The notes: generated from the sequence alone by a model not told the origin. Counted from the stretch's first letter, positions 33,794 to 42,891 are shown. The stretch: 64,000 bases of DNA from Massilia forsythiae (GCF_012849555.1 NZ_CP051685.1:3162001-3226000); one strand, 5' to 3'. Translations and numbers: made by a program.

Positions 33794-36442
33794 TCAGCTC
33801 GAATTGGCCGCGATGGCCGCGAGCTGCTGCGTCAGGTAGCTTTGCGTGCTCTGCATCGACGACAGCATCGTGTCGAGCGCGGTGAACTGGGCGCGGTAGC
33901 GCGCCTCGATCGCGGTGAGGCGGTTGCTGAAGGCGTCGCGGTCCTTCTGGATCGAGGTGACCGTGTTGTTCAGGCCGGTGGTCTTGGTGGTGATCATGCC
34001 GCTGGTGCCGATGAAGCTGGTCGCCAGGTTGTTCAGCTGGTAGGCGTAGCCCTGCGAGAAGTTGACGCTGCCGCGCTCGCCCGCGCTGCCGCCGGTGATC
34101 TTCAGCGCCAGTCCCTCCACTGCCGAGCCGGCGGCGCCGGTCAGGGTCTGGCCGTTGCCGGTGGCGGCCACGCCGCCGATGGTGCCGGCGATGTCCTTGC
34201 CGACCGCCGGCGTGGCGCCGCCGAACAGGTCGGCGACCGCGGTGCCGGTGACGCCACTGATGTCGATCTTGGAACCGATGCCGTACTTGCTCGACGACAG
34301 CACCAGGTGGCCGCTGTCGTCGACCGAGCTTTCCACGGTGTCGCCGGCGCCGGAAAAGGTGGAATTGCCGTTGATCGCCGAGCGCAGCAGCGACGCCAGC
34401 TGCTTCGGGTCGTAGGTGCCCGCCGGGATGGCGATATTCTGTACCTTGGTCGACGTGGCCGGGTCGGTCTGGTTCAGGGTCACGGTCCAGGTGGTGTTGG
34501 CCGCGATCGTGGTGCTGGACGCGAGCGCGTTCTGGCTGGTGAGCGCGCCCTGGGTCGCCATCTGCGTGATGTTGACGGCGTAGTTGCCGGCCTGCGTCTT
34601 GGCGCTCGAACTGGCCACCGAGACCATGCCGTCGGTGGCCTGGCCGACCGCGGCGAACAGGCCGGCGATGTCGCTGAAGTTGTTCGTCATCGCCGTGTTC
34701 AGCTTGGTCGTGTCGGTCGCCAGGCTGCCGTCCTTCTGGAAGGTGACGCCGATCTGGCCGAGCGTGGTCAGGCCGCCGCCCAGGCCCTGCACCGCCTTGC
34801 CGAGCTGGGCGCGCAGCTGGCTCTGGATGCCGCGCACGGTGGCGTCGCCCTGCAGCGCGCCGGCCTTCTTGCTGTCGGCGTTGTAGCCGGTCAGGCTGGC
34901 GATGGTCGAGTTGAGCGTGTTGTAGGCCTTGACGAAGCCGTTGATGGCATCGGTGACCGACTTGGTGTCGCGCGTCACCGCCAGCGTCGAGCTGCCGGTC
35001 TGGGCCACGTTGATGGTCACGCCGTCGACCGCGCCGGTGACGCTGGTGCTGTTGCTGGTGACGGCGATGCCGTTGACGTTCAGCTTGGTGCTCTGGGCGG
35101 CACTGGTCTGGTTCAGCTTTTGCGCGCCGGCCGGGTCGTACGACAGCAGGTCGGAAATCGCCGTGTCGCCGGCGGCGCCGTCGACGCCGCTCACCGAGAT
35201 CTTCATGGCCGAGCTCTCGCCGGTCTTGGTCGAGGTCAGCACCAGGTGGTAGGGCTTGTCGCTGCCGTCCGAGACGATGCTGGCGGTAACACCGATATTG
35301 GCCTTGTTGATGGCGTCGCGGATGCCGGCCAGGCTCTGGCTGCCGGATGGCAGGCTGACGGTGCCGATCGCCTGAGCGCCGTCCTGGGTGAAGCCGGCGC
35401 CCAGGTAGCTGCCGCCGGAACCGGCCGTGAGGCCGGCCAGCGCCGGGTTGCTGCCGCCGACCTGGATCGGGCTGCCGGTGCCGGAATTCAGCGACAGGGT
35501 CGAGGTGACCACGCTGTTGGAGCCGACGTTGGCCGTGCCGCTGTTGTGCAGGCCGCCGGTGACGCTGCCGGTGACGGTTTCGGTGACGGCGATGTTGGAG
35601 CCGTCGGCGGCGGTGAACTGCAGCGTGCCGTCGGAAGCCTTGCCGCTGAAGGTGATGCCGGCATCGGCCAGCGCCTCGGTGGTCGGGTTGGTGCCGGTGA
35701 GGGCGCTGTCGATGCCGGCGGCGTCCAGGCTGGCGCCGCCTGCCAGGTCGGCCAGCTCGACCCCGCCCACGCTCAGCGAATAGCTGGCGCCGCTGGCCGT
35801 GGTGACGCCGCCGAAGCCGCTGAACAGGTCGGACGCGGTCTTGGTCGCCGCCGCCGCCGCGGTCACGCCGGTGGTGGTGGTCTGGGCATTGATGGCGGCG
35901 GCGAGGTCCTTGGCGCTGCGGGTGGCGGCGCCGGTGGCGATCGCGGTGCCGTTGATGGTGAGCGAACCGTTGGCCACGCCGCCGCTGGCCACCGCGGCGC
36001 CGAGCGCGCCGCCGGCCAGGCCGAAGTTGCCGCCGGTGACGGTGCCGAACTGGAAGGTCAGCGTGGTCGGCACCCCGGTGCCGATGGCGGCGGTGGTGCT
36101 GGCCTTGCCGCCGGTGTTCAGGCTCTGCGCCTGCGCCAGCTGGCTGACGCTGATCTTGTAGTTGCCGGCCACCGCCGTGTCCGAGGTGGTGGCGCTGAGC
36201 ACGTCGCTGTTGCTGGAAGTGGTCGTCAGCGCGCGGAAGGTCGAGCTGGAGCTGAGCGAGGATAGCGCGCCCTGGAAGGTGCCGATTGCACCGCTGAGCT
36301 TGCCGTACGCGGCGATCTGCGCCTGCACGCCGGCGCTCTTGGTGTCGTAGTTGTTGAGCGGCGCCGACTCGGCCGCCATCAGCTTCGTGACGAGGCTGTC
36401 GACGTCGAGTCCCGATCCAATGCCTGCTGAACTGATGCCCAC
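33794..36442 (-). CDS. fliD: Filament cap protein FliD (HAP2), long form
   Basis: Pentameric cap that folds flagellin at the filament tip. It starts with GTG at 36442 behind GGAG (ISSAGIGSGLDVDSLVTKLM). At 882 residues it is nearly twice the enteric length (468). The N-terminal FliD domain and the C-terminal coiled coil (NRLTAIEARYRAQFTALDTM) are normal. The excess is in the exposed centre, including a flagellin-IN-like segment (GSLTINGTAIATGAATRSAK) near residues 170-190 and another near 530-700. Transcribed from the sigma-28 promoter at 36497, with fliS and fliT downstream. Confidence 0.93.
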   Translation of the reverse strand: MGISSAGIGSGLDVDSLVTKLMAAESAPLNNYDTKSAGVQAQIAAYGKLSGAIGTFQGALSSLSSSSTFRALTTTSSNSDVLSATTSDTAVAGNYKISVSQLAQAQSLNTGGKASTTAAIGTGVPTTLTFQFGTVTGGNFGLAGGALGAAVASGGVANGSLTINGTAIATGAATRSAKDLAAAINAQTTTTGVTAAAAATKTASDLFSGFGGVTTASGASYSLSVGGVELADLAGGASLDAAGIDSALTGTNPTTEALADAGITFSGKASDGTLQFTAADGSNIAVTETVTGSVTGGLHNSGTANVGSNSVVTSTLSLNSGTGSPIQVGGSNPALAGLTAGSGGSYLGAGFTQDGAQAIGTVSLPSGSQSLAGIRDAINKANIGVTASIVSDGSDKPYHLVLTSTKTGESSAMKISVSGVDGAAGDTAISDLLSYDPAGAQKLNQTSAAQSTKLNVNGIAVTSNSTSVTGAVDGVTINVAQTGSSTLAVTRDTKSVTDAINGFVKAYNTLNSTIASLTGYNADSKKAGALQGDATVRGIQSQLRAQLGKAVQGLGGGLTTLGQIGVTFQKDGSLATDTTKLNTAMTNNFSDIAGLFAAVGQATDGMVSVASSSAKTQAGNYAVNITQMATQGALTSQNALASSTTIAANTTWTVTLNQTDPATSTKVQNIAIPAGTYDPKQLASLLRSAINGNSTFSGAGDTVESSVDDSGHLVLSSSKYGIGSKIDISGVTGTAVADLFGGATPAVGKDIAGTIGGVAATGNGQTLTGAAGSAVEGLALKITGGSAGERGSVNFSQGYAYQLNNLATSFIGTSGMITTKTTGLNNTVTSIQKDRDAFSNRLTAIEARYRAQFTALDTMLSSMQSTQSYLTQQLAAIAANSS

Positions 36443-36496
36443 CGTATTCTCCTTGAAGGAAAGCGCGCGCTTTCCGTGAGTTGCTAATGTAAGTGA

Positions 36497-36523
36497 TTAA
36501 CGGCGGAAGCAATTCGTACTTGA
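36497..36523 (-). promoter_or_regulatory. Sigma-28 (FliA) promoter of fliD
   Basis: On the minus strand TCAA (36523-36520), a 15-base spacer and GCCGTTAA (36504-36497) fit the sigma-28 pattern TAAA-N15-GCCGATAA with one mismatch in each element. It lies 55 bp upstream of the fliD GTG. The TCAAGT start matches the flgK promoter. Confidence 0.75.
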
Positions 36524-36600
36524 GAGCAGGAAATTACTGCCAATTCTGGATCAATGGGTGGGGGAAGCGGGGGTGTCGTTGTGCGATACAGCCGCATGAC

Positions 36601-36726
36601 CGTCGTCCCCGCGCAGGCGGGGACCCATACGAAGCAACAGGATTCGATCCATCCAGAGCGCTTCGCATCCTCGAAAGTACCAACTCCGGACGCTTGGCGT
36701 GGGTCCCCGCCTGCGCGGGGACGACG
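36601..36726. repeat. Paired REP element (REPIN-like)
   Basis: CGTCGTCCCCGCGCAGGC... at 36601 and the inverted copy ending ...GCGGGGACGACG at 36726 enclose about 70 bases. It sits in the 310-bp space between the flaG stop and the fliD promoter; nothing else was recognised there apart from that promoter. Confidence 0.85.
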
Positions 36727-36752
36727 TGGGCAGGGGGCCGCCGGGCGGCGCT

Positions 36753-37139
36753 TCAGGCGGTCTGCCGGATCAGCAGGCCCTGCATCTTGTCGATCGACTT
36801 GGCGATCTCCAGCGCCTCGGCCGAAGGCATCTGGCGTAGTACTTCCCTGGTGTTCTGGTCGATCACCTTGACCACGATGTCCTTGCTGTCCTTGTCGATC
36901 GAGAATTCCAGGCTCTGCGAGGAAGCCGCCATCGAATCGTTGATCTTCTTTACCGCGGCATCCAGGGTGTCGCGGTCCGGCTGCGCGGCGGATATAGCGG
37001 CCGATGCGGCGGCGGCCGTGGCGGTGGTCGAGACCTTGCCGGCCGCGGCGGCCGGGCCGGCCGGCGACGCAGTCGCAGCTTGCGTCCCACGGTCTTCCAG
37101 TTTCGGCGCGAGGGAGGCGCCGAGCGGTTGGATGTTCAT
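36753..37139 (-). CDS. flaG: Flagellar protein FlaG
   Basis: 128 residues. The N-terminal half is Ala-rich and variable. The conserved C-terminal FlaG domain has LDAAVKKINDSMAASSQSLE, LEFSIDKDSKDIVVKVIDQN and TREVLRQMPSAEALEIAKSI. FlaG is linked to filament length control in several polar flagellates. It lies between fliC and fliD; a terminator after fliC separates it from the flagellin, so it is probably expressed by read-through or from an unseen promoter. Confidence 0.92.
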   Translation of the reverse strand: MNIQPLGASLAPKLEDRGTQAATASPAGPAAAAGKVSTTATAAAASAAISAAQPDRDTLDAAVKKINDSMAASSQSLEFSIDKDSKDIVVKVIDQNTREVLRQMPSAEALEIAKSIDKMQGLLIRQTA

Positions 37140-37152
37140 GATGAGTTCCTAG

Positions 37153-37190
37153 TAAAAATTCCCCGGCTGAATCGCTTCAGCCGGGGAACC
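37153..37190 (-). terminator. Intrinsic terminator of fliC
   Basis: Perfect 13-bp stem (arms 37159-37171 and 37176-37188, TTCCCCGGCTGAA and its complement) with a four-base loop. On the minus strand it is followed by a T-run. It lies about 40 bp after the flagellin stop, before flaG. Confidence 0.85.
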
Positions 37191-37227
37191 GCTTTACATC
37201 ACGTACCGGTGACTACCGGCCGCCGGA

Positions 37228-38697
37228 TCAGCCGCGCAGCAGCGACAGCACGCCGTTCGGCAGCGAGTTCGCCTGGGCCAGCATCGAGGTGCCGGCCTGC
37301 TGCAGGATCTGGCCGCGGGTCATGTTCGCGGTTTCCGACGCGAAGTCGGTGTCGACGATGCGGCTGCGCGATGCCGACAAGTTCTCGGTCGAGGTGCTCA
37401 GGTTCGAGATCGCCGATTCGAAGCGCGACTGCAGTGCACCGTATTGCGCGCGCTGCTTGTTGACCGACGACAGGGCGGCGTCGGCGATCTTGATCGCCAG
37501 CTGGGCGCCGTCGAAGGTGGTCACGTCGAGCGAGGCCACCGATTTCAGGGTCGACGCCTGGTTGGTGGTACCGCCCGAGGCCGCACCCACGCCGAAGCCG
37601 GAGCCGGCATCCAGTACCGAGAAGCTCTGGTCGGAGTCGAGCGTGACGCTGCCGTTACCCACCGCGGTTGCCGCCGCTGCCTTGGCATCGAAGGTACCGT
37701 TGGTGGTGCCATCCAGCTTGAACGACGAGACGTCGAACTTGGTGTTGGCGGTGGCGCCGTTGGTGATGTTGATGTCGTTGCCCGAGGCGTTGGTCAGCTT
37801 GATGCCCTTGGTCTTTTCGTCGTACTGTGCGGTCACGCCGGTGTTGGCGGACTGGGCGTTGATCGCCGAGATGCCGGAAGCGAAGTCGGATGCGACGCCG
37901 CCACCCGAGCCCACCGAGAACGACACGGTGACGGCGGTAGCGTTGTCCGACTTGATGCTGAACGAGTACGATTCGGCGCCCAGGCCCAGGTTGACGTCGG
38001 TCTTGGCGGTGGCGCTCACGCCGGTGCCCGAGGTCTGCTGGTTGATGCTCTGCGCCAGCGACTTGGCGGTATCGGTGGCGGTGGTGGTGACTTCTTTCGA
38101 ACCGAGCGAACCGTTGATGGTGATCTTCGAGGCGGCAGCGTTGGTGGTGGCCTTGACCGCCACGGTGTCGTTGGTGACCTGGTTGTCGCCGTAGGTATTG
38201 GTCAGGAAGTTCGCGCCGTTGGCCGAGATCAGCTGGCCGGCGTTGGCGCCGACCTGGAAGTTGGCGGTACCCATCGTGCCGTCCAGCAGGTTCTGGCCGT
38301 TGAACGAGGTGGTGGTGGCAATGCGGTTCAGTTCCGAGCCGAGCTGCGTGACTTCGGTCTGCAGCGCCTGGCGGTCGCTCGAGGTGTTGCTGGCGTTCGA
38401 CGATTGCACCGCCAGTTCTCGCATGCGCTGCAGAATGTCGCCCGAGCTGGACAGTGCGCCTTCGGCGGTCTGCGACATCGACACGCCGTCGTTGGCGTTG
38501 CGGCTTGCCTGGGTCATGCCCTTGATCTGCGAACTCATGCGGTCCGAGATCGCCAGGCCGGCGGCGTCGTCCTTGGCGCTGTTGATGCGCAGGCCCGAGG
38601 ACAGGCGCTGGATCGAAGTGTTCAGCGTGGATTGCGAAGCCGACAGGTTACGTTGGGCGTTCAGGGATGCAACGTTGGTATTGATTACGGATGCCAT
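37228..38697 (-). CDS. fliC: Flagellin FliC
   Basis: Filament subunit, 489 residues. The ATG at 38697 gives the classic start ASVINTNVASLNAQRNLSAS; the upstream frame to 38751 is not flagellin. The conserved N-terminal D0/D1 (RLSSGLRINSAKDDAAGLAI) and C-terminal D0 (QILQQAGTSMLAQANSLPNG, ending LSLLRG) flank a variable region of about 200 residues, rich in Lys, Thr and Ala, that would be surface-exposed. It is the only flagellin in the window. Transcribed from a sigma-28 promoter at 38800 and followed by a strong terminator. Confidence 0.97.
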   Translation of the reverse strand: MASVINTNVASLNAQRNLSASQSTLNTSIQRLSSGLRINSAKDDAAGLAISDRMSSQIKGMTQASRNANDGVSMSQTAEGALSSSGDILQRMRELAVQSSNASNTSSDRQALQTEVTQLGSELNRIATTTSFNGQNLLDGTMGTANFQVGANAGQLISANGANFLTNTYGDNQVTNDTVAVKATTNAAASKITINGSLGSKEVTTTATDTAKSLAQSINQQTSGTGVSATAKTDVNLGLGAESYSFSIKSDNATAVTVSFSVGSGGGVASDFASGISAINAQSANTGVTAQYDEKTKGIKLTNASGNDINITNGATANTKFDVSSFKLDGTTNGTFDAKAAAATAVGNGSVTLDSDQSFSVLDAGSGFGVGAASGGTTNQASTLKSVASLDVTTFDGAQLAIKIADAALSSVNKQRAQYGALQSRFESAISNLSTSTENLSASRSRIVDTDFASETANMTRGQILQQAGTSMLAQANSLPNGVLSLLRG

Positions 38698-38799
38698 GGT
38701 GTCTCTCCAGACTGGGTCTTGCGGGGCGTGGCGACGTGCCACTCGATTCACGTTGGTCTGTCACGCTGTTCCGTGACATTCAAACCGCTGTTGATGCTG

Positions 38800-38826
38800 G
38801 TAACGGTGCCCTACGGAAAAAGTTTA
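38800..38826 (-). promoter_or_regulatory. Sigma-28 (FliA) promoter of fliC
   Basis: On the minus strand TAAACTTT (38826-38819), an 11-base spacer and ACCGTTAC (38807-38800) fit TAAAGTTT-N11-GCCGATAA, with the core TAAA exact and CCG-TA kept in the -10. It lies about 100 bp upstream of the flagellin ATG, leaving a long leader. Confidence 0.75.
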
Positions 38827-38967
38827 GGGCCCGACGATAAAAAAATGCGAAAAAATTCGAAGACGATGCCAAAGGCCGGCGGCGAGCACAAAAACACCGG
38901 GCGCGTCGCATTTGCCCGGGTCGACTCGGCCAGCGCATGCCACGCCCGGCCTGGTGCGACGAGAGCG

Positions 38968-40203
38968 TCAGCTGCGCAGGAAGCCGTACAGCTTGTCGAG
39001 ACTGGACCAGCCGCTTGCATGCAGCGCGCCATTCACACGCCGCGTGAACATGGTCTGGTGCTGGAAGCGGCGGCAATAAATGTGTACGGTCCTGACCAGC
39101 AACTCGGCGCCGGGCACCTCGCCCTCGTTATTGCATTGTGCCGCCAGCATCAGGCGCAACAGGCCGAAGCGCGACACCAACTGCAGGTAAGCTTCGAACG
39201 GGCTGCCGTCGACGAACGGGAACAAGGTCAGGAACATTTCGTTGAGCACGTAATGTTCGAGCAGGTGCGGCGCCGCCTGCAACGCCTGCTCCAGGCGATC
39301 CAGGCCGCGCCGGTAGGATGCCACCAGCGTGCCGGCGTCGACCACGCCATTGTCATCGGCGCCGAGGCGGCTACCGACCGACAGCACGATCTCGGTTTCC
39401 ATGCTGGTCGTGGTCTGGAAACCACGGTCGGCCAAAATGGTCGAAAACACCATCGCCTGCGCCTCGTGGTTGGGCTGCAGGCCGTGCAGCGCATCGACCA
39501 GGCCGCCGCCGGCCACCAGGCCGGTAAAGCGTTCGATCAGCGCCGGTACCGCGGCATGTTGCGACGCCGCTAGGGTAGCGGTCAGGCTTTCGCAGAACAC
39601 GCCGAGCACGGCCAGCCGTTCCCACAGTGCCAGGCCGCCGGTACGCATCAGTTGCAGGCAGAAGATGCGCACGTCGTTGACCGCTTCCGTGGTCAGGCCG
39701 AAGCTCACCGTAGAGGCTTGCACGACATCGGGACGGACGGTGATGCGCGATTCGATGAAGTCGAAGGCGTCCGGCTGCAGCAGCGCCTGGCGCGCTGCTT
39801 CGGGGCAGGACAGCATCAGCGCCTGCTCGAACTTGCCGCTGAACTGGCGCGTCTGGCGCGGGTAGGTAAAACAGGTGGTCGACAGGTAGCTTTCGCCCAA
39901 TCCCTTTTGCACGCCGCACAAGCCATCGCTCATGATCGGGCATTGTCCGGTAGCCGGATCGAGTTCGATCTTGCCGTAGTTCTGGTCGCCGTCGCCGGCG
40001 CGGTGGCGCTTGACGTGCTTGTCGAGCGTGGCGCCGAGCCCCGGATGGCTGGTCTTGCGGTAGGCATTGAAGGTCTTCTTGTCGAGCGTGACCAGCCAGC
40101 CCGAGCAGCAATTGTCTTCGCAGGCGGACCCGGTGCAGGCGAAGCGGGTCACGTAGCGCGGCAGCAGGGCGGGCAGGGTCTTGGTGGGATGCAGGATGGC
40201 CAT
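38968..40203 (-). CDS. fliB: Flagellin lysine-N-methylase FliB
   Basis: Enzyme that methylates lysines on the flagellin surface. The ATG at 40203, with GAGGAG upstream, gives 411 residues. The N-terminal region has the family's cysteine cluster: FACTGSACEDNCCSGW near residues 22-37, then TGQCPIMSDGLCGVQK, TTCFTYPRQ and LSCPEAAR. Together these suggest an Fe-S or other metal centre. It lies immediately upstream (genomically) of fliC on the same strand, consistent with flagellin as target. Confidence 0.9.
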   Translation of the reverse strand: MAILHPTKTLPALLPRYVTRFACTGSACEDNCCSGWLVTLDKKTFNAYRKTSHPGLGATLDKHVKRHRAGDGDQNYGKIELDPATGQCPIMSDGLCGVQKGLGESYLSTTCFTYPRQTRQFSGKFEQALMLSCPEAARQALLQPDAFDFIESRITVRPDVVQASTVSFGLTTEAVNDVRIFCLQLMRTGGLALWERLAVLGVFCESLTATLAASQHAAVPALIERFTGLVAGGGLVDALHGLQPNHEAQAMVFSTILADRGFQTTTSMETEIVLSVGSRLGADDNGVVDAGTLVASYRRGLDRLEQALQAAPHLLEHYVLNEMFLTLFPFVDGSPFEAYLQLVSRFGLLRLMLAAQCNNEGEVPGAELLVRTVHIYCRRFQHQTMFTRRVNGALHASGWSSLDKLYGFLRS

Positions 40204-40244
40204 TCGCGGCTCCTCGTCAGATGAAAGATGGGCGTGGCGGCCGT

Positions 40245-41840
40245 TCAGTCGGCCACCACCACACGGTTCTTGCCGCTCTGCTTGGCCTGGTACATGGCGC
40301 GGTCGGCGCGCGCCAGCAGGCTGGGCTGCTCCTCGTCCTGGCGCCGCAGGGCGACGCCGCAGGAAAAGGTGATCAGCATCTTTTCGTTGTCGTGCATGAA
40401 GAAGTGGCGCGTCAGTTCGCGCTGCACCCGCACCATCGCCGCCGCGGCCGACTCGACCCCGGTTTCCGGCAGCAGGATCAGGAATTCCTCGCCGCCGAAG
40501 CGGGCGATCACATCCATCGAGCGCAGGGTTTCCTTGACCACCTTCACCAGGTGGCGCAGCGCGTTGTCGCCAGCCAGGTGGCCGTAGGTGTCGTTGAGCT
40601 TCTTGAAATTGTCCAGGTCGAGCAGGGCCACGCACAGCGGCGTGCCGCGGCGGTCGGCGCGCGCGCTCTCGCGCTCGAACACGTCGTCCAGGCCGCGCCG
40701 GTTGAGGCTGCCCGTCAGCTGGTCTTCGCGCACCAGTTCGCTCATTTGCTGCAACTGCGCTTCCAGGTCGCGGATACGGCGTTCGGCGTCCTGCACTTCC
40801 TGGTGCGCGGCCAGCATGCGGTCGCGCGAGGCCAGCGCCTCGGCCTGCACCACGCGCGTCTCGCTCAGCACGTGTTCCAGCAATTCGTTGAGTTCCTCGA
40901 TGTTGGCGGCGTGGCGGATGCGCTCCGAGAAGCCGCCGATCTTTTCATGGAAGCTGCCGGTGGACGCGGCCACCGAGCCGAGCCGGTCGATGAAGGTCAT
41001 CATCATGTTCTTGACCGTCAGGCGCACGTCGGCGATGCCGCTCCTCAGGTGGCCCTGCTTGTAGATCACGTCCTTCAGGCTGCGCGTGGCGTCTTCCAGC
41101 GCGCGCGGGTCGAGCGGGCCGGCGATCAGGTCCTGCACGGCGGCGATCTGGCCGCGCATCCAGCTGTCGTCGTCGAGCAGCTCGCTGACGTTTTCCAGCA
41201 GCAGTTTAAAGAGGCGCAGCAGCAATTGCTGCTGCTCGGCGGTGTCGCCGCTCTTGAGCTCGATCTGGTAGCACAGCTCCTTCAGGCGCGTGCCGATCTC
41301 GTGCAGCGACGACTCGTCGTGGGCCTGCTTGACCGCCGCGCCCAGCGATTCGGCTTCGCCCGACAGCGCCGGCGAGCCGGCCAGCAGGGACGCCACCGCG
41401 AAGGTCAGCGTGCGGCTGAGCAGGTCGCGCAGCAGCTTCGAGCTCGCATCCTCGACGCCGAGCGCCATGGCCGGGTGCGTATGGCGGCGCAGGTGCTTTT
41501 CCGCCAGTTGCGACAGCGTGCGCGCATAGCCGTCCCAGTCGCGCTGCTTGACGGCGCGGTGCAGGCGCGTGCCGAACTCGGCCAGTTCGCCGGGCGTGTC
41601 GGCCAGGCGTCCGGCAAAGCCCGACAGCACGTGCTCGGCACCCGGGTCGGGCTGGGCCGGGGGCGGCGTTTGCTGCGGCAGTGGCGGCGCCGCCGTTACG
41701 CCGGCGATTTCATTGTAGATGTCGCGGTAGGCGTCGGGCGTGGGCGCGATGCGCCGCGTGGCGAGGCGGCGGAAAGCTTCGCGCGCGATCTCGACCGGGT
41801 GCTGGGTGGCGCTGCTCTGAGGATTATTTGTATTGGACAT
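40245..41840 (-). CDS. Diguanylate cyclase (GGDEF domain)
   Basis: 531 residues. The C-terminal GGDEF domain (about 365-530) contains DQLTGSLNRRGLDDVFERES, LLDLDNFKKLNDTYGHLAGD and the active site RFGGEEFLILLP near residues 444-455. The inhibitory I-site RSMD lies five residues before GGEEF, so the enzyme should be active and feedback-inhibited. The N-terminal 350 residues are helical, without a membrane segment or recognised sensor. Its c-di-GMP could act on YcgR encoded nearby. It lies 41 bp before fliB. Confidence 0.92.
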   Translation of the reverse strand: MSNTNNPQSSATQHPVEIAREAFRRLATRRIAPTPDAYRDIYNEIAGVTAAPPLPQQTPPPAQPDPGAEHVLSGFAGRLADTPGELAEFGTRLHRAVKQRDWDGYARTLSQLAEKHLRRHTHPAMALGVEDASSKLLRDLLSRTLTFAVASLLAGSPALSGEAESLGAAVKQAHDESSLHEIGTRLKELCYQIELKSGDTAEQQQLLLRLFKLLLENVSELLDDDSWMRGQIAAVQDLIAGPLDPRALEDATRSLKDVIYKQGHLRSGIADVRLTVKNMMMTFIDRLGSVAASTGSFHEKIGGFSERIRHAANIEELNELLEHVLSETRVVQAEALASRDRMLAAHQEVQDAERRIRDLEAQLQQMSELVREDQLTGSLNRRGLDDVFERESARADRRGTPLCVALLDLDNFKKLNDTYGHLAGDNALRHLVKVVKETLRSMDVIARFGGEEFLILLPETGVESAAAAMVRVQRELTRHFFMHDNEKMLITFSCGVALRRQDEEQPSLLARADRAMYQAKQSGKNRVVVAD

Positions 41841-42049
41841 TTTGTTGCAGCATGGAATTTTTCTTGTGCCATGGTAGTTCCTGCTGCCAACATTTGATCC
41901 AAGGAAAAGCCGGTTAAAAGCGGTTCATTCTTGACGATGTGGAGGAACTTTGCTGCTTGTGGCGCCAGCCTATTGAAAAGTGCATGCCGATAGCCGTCGT
42001 TCCCTCGAGGGCGTCCTACGGTCCAAGATCGTATTGCTGGCCTAAAAAC

Positions 42050-42196
42050 CGTCGTCCCCGCGCAGGCGGGGACCCATGCCGAGCGTCAGGACACGTCGGC
42101 ATGGAAGCACCTCGATGGTTTCAAGGAATCGACTCTGGACGTTCAGTATGGGTCCCCGCCTGCGCGGGGACGACGGGTTGTGCGGGGACGACGGGT
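42050..42196. repeat. Paired REP element with a partial tandem duplication
   Basis: Left arm GTCGTCCCCGCGCAGG from 42051 and right arm ending GCGGGGACGACG near 42176 enclose about 75 bases. The right end is followed by a second, slightly altered copy of its last 17 bases (TGCGGGGACGACGGGTT to 42196). The rest of the 403-bp gap (41841-42243) shows no gene; the cyclase promoter should lie in 41841-42045. Confidence 0.85.
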
Positions 42197-42243
42197 TGGT
42201 TGCCTGGCCAAGAGGCTGAGCGATGACCGGCACAGCCTTGCCT

Positions 42244-42891
42244 TCAGTCGATCAGATGGTTCCGGATCGCATAATGCGTCAATTCGGCGCTGGTCTTGAG
42301 CTTCATCTTGGCCAACAGACGCGAGCGGTATTCGCTGATGGTCTTGACCGACAGCGACAGCTCTTTCGCGATCTCGCTCACCGTCTTGCCGGAAGCGATC
42401 ATGGTCAGGGTCTGGTATTCGCGGTCGGACAGGGTGTCGTGCACCGGCAGTTCGTGGTCGGCGCCGACCTGCGCGGCCAGCACCTGCGCCAGCTGCGCGC
42501 TGACGTAGCGCTGGCCGGCGGCGACCTGGCGGATCGCGTTGACCAGCTCGCGCGGCGCGCTCTGCTTGGTGAGGTAGCCGGCGGCGCCGGCCTTGAGCGA
42601 GCGGATCGCGTACTGGTCCTCGCGGTGCATCGACAGCATCAGCACGGCCAGCTCGGGTTTTTCGGACTTGATCTGTTTCAGCACCTCGATGCCGTTGCGG
42701 TCGGGCAGGGAGATGTCCAGCAGCAGCACGTTGCAGCGCGACTTGCGGAACAGCTTGACGGCGTCCAGGCCGGTCTCGGCTTCGCCGGTGACGGCGATGT
42801 CGCGCTGCTCGGCGAGGATCTGTTTCAAGCCTTCGCGCACGATGGCGTGGTCGTCGGCGATGAAGACGCGGATGCTGGCTTTTTCACTCAT
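42244..42891 (-). CDS. LuxR/NarL-family response regulator
   Basis: 215 residues from the ATG at 42891. The receiver domain has the acidic pocket IADDHAI and the phospho-acceptor Asp near residue 57 (NVLLLDISLPDRNG), with KAGAAGYLTKQSA carrying the conserved Lys. The C-terminal helix-turn-helix is typical of the LuxR class (LSDREYQTLTMIASGKTVSE, LSVKTISEYRSRLLAKMKLK). It overlaps the sensor kinase gene by 8 bp, so the two form one system. Target genes are not visible. Confidence 0.93.
   Translation of the reverse strand: MSEKASIRVFIADDHAIVREGLKQILAEQRDIAVTGEAETGLDAVKLFRKSRCNVLLLDISLPDRNGIEVLKQIKSEKPELAVLMLSMHREDQYAIRSLKAGAAGYLTKQSAPRELVNAIRQVAAGQRYVSAQLAQVLAAQVGADHELPVHDTLSDREYQTLTMIASGKTVSEIAKELSLSVKTISEYRSRLLAKMKLKTSAELTHYAIRNHLID

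Noticed and set aside
33729-36512. Long frame continuing upstream of fliS on the minus strand
   Set aside because: Only the last 153 codons are FliS; the rest is an out-of-frame reading of fliD, Arg/His/Gln-rich.
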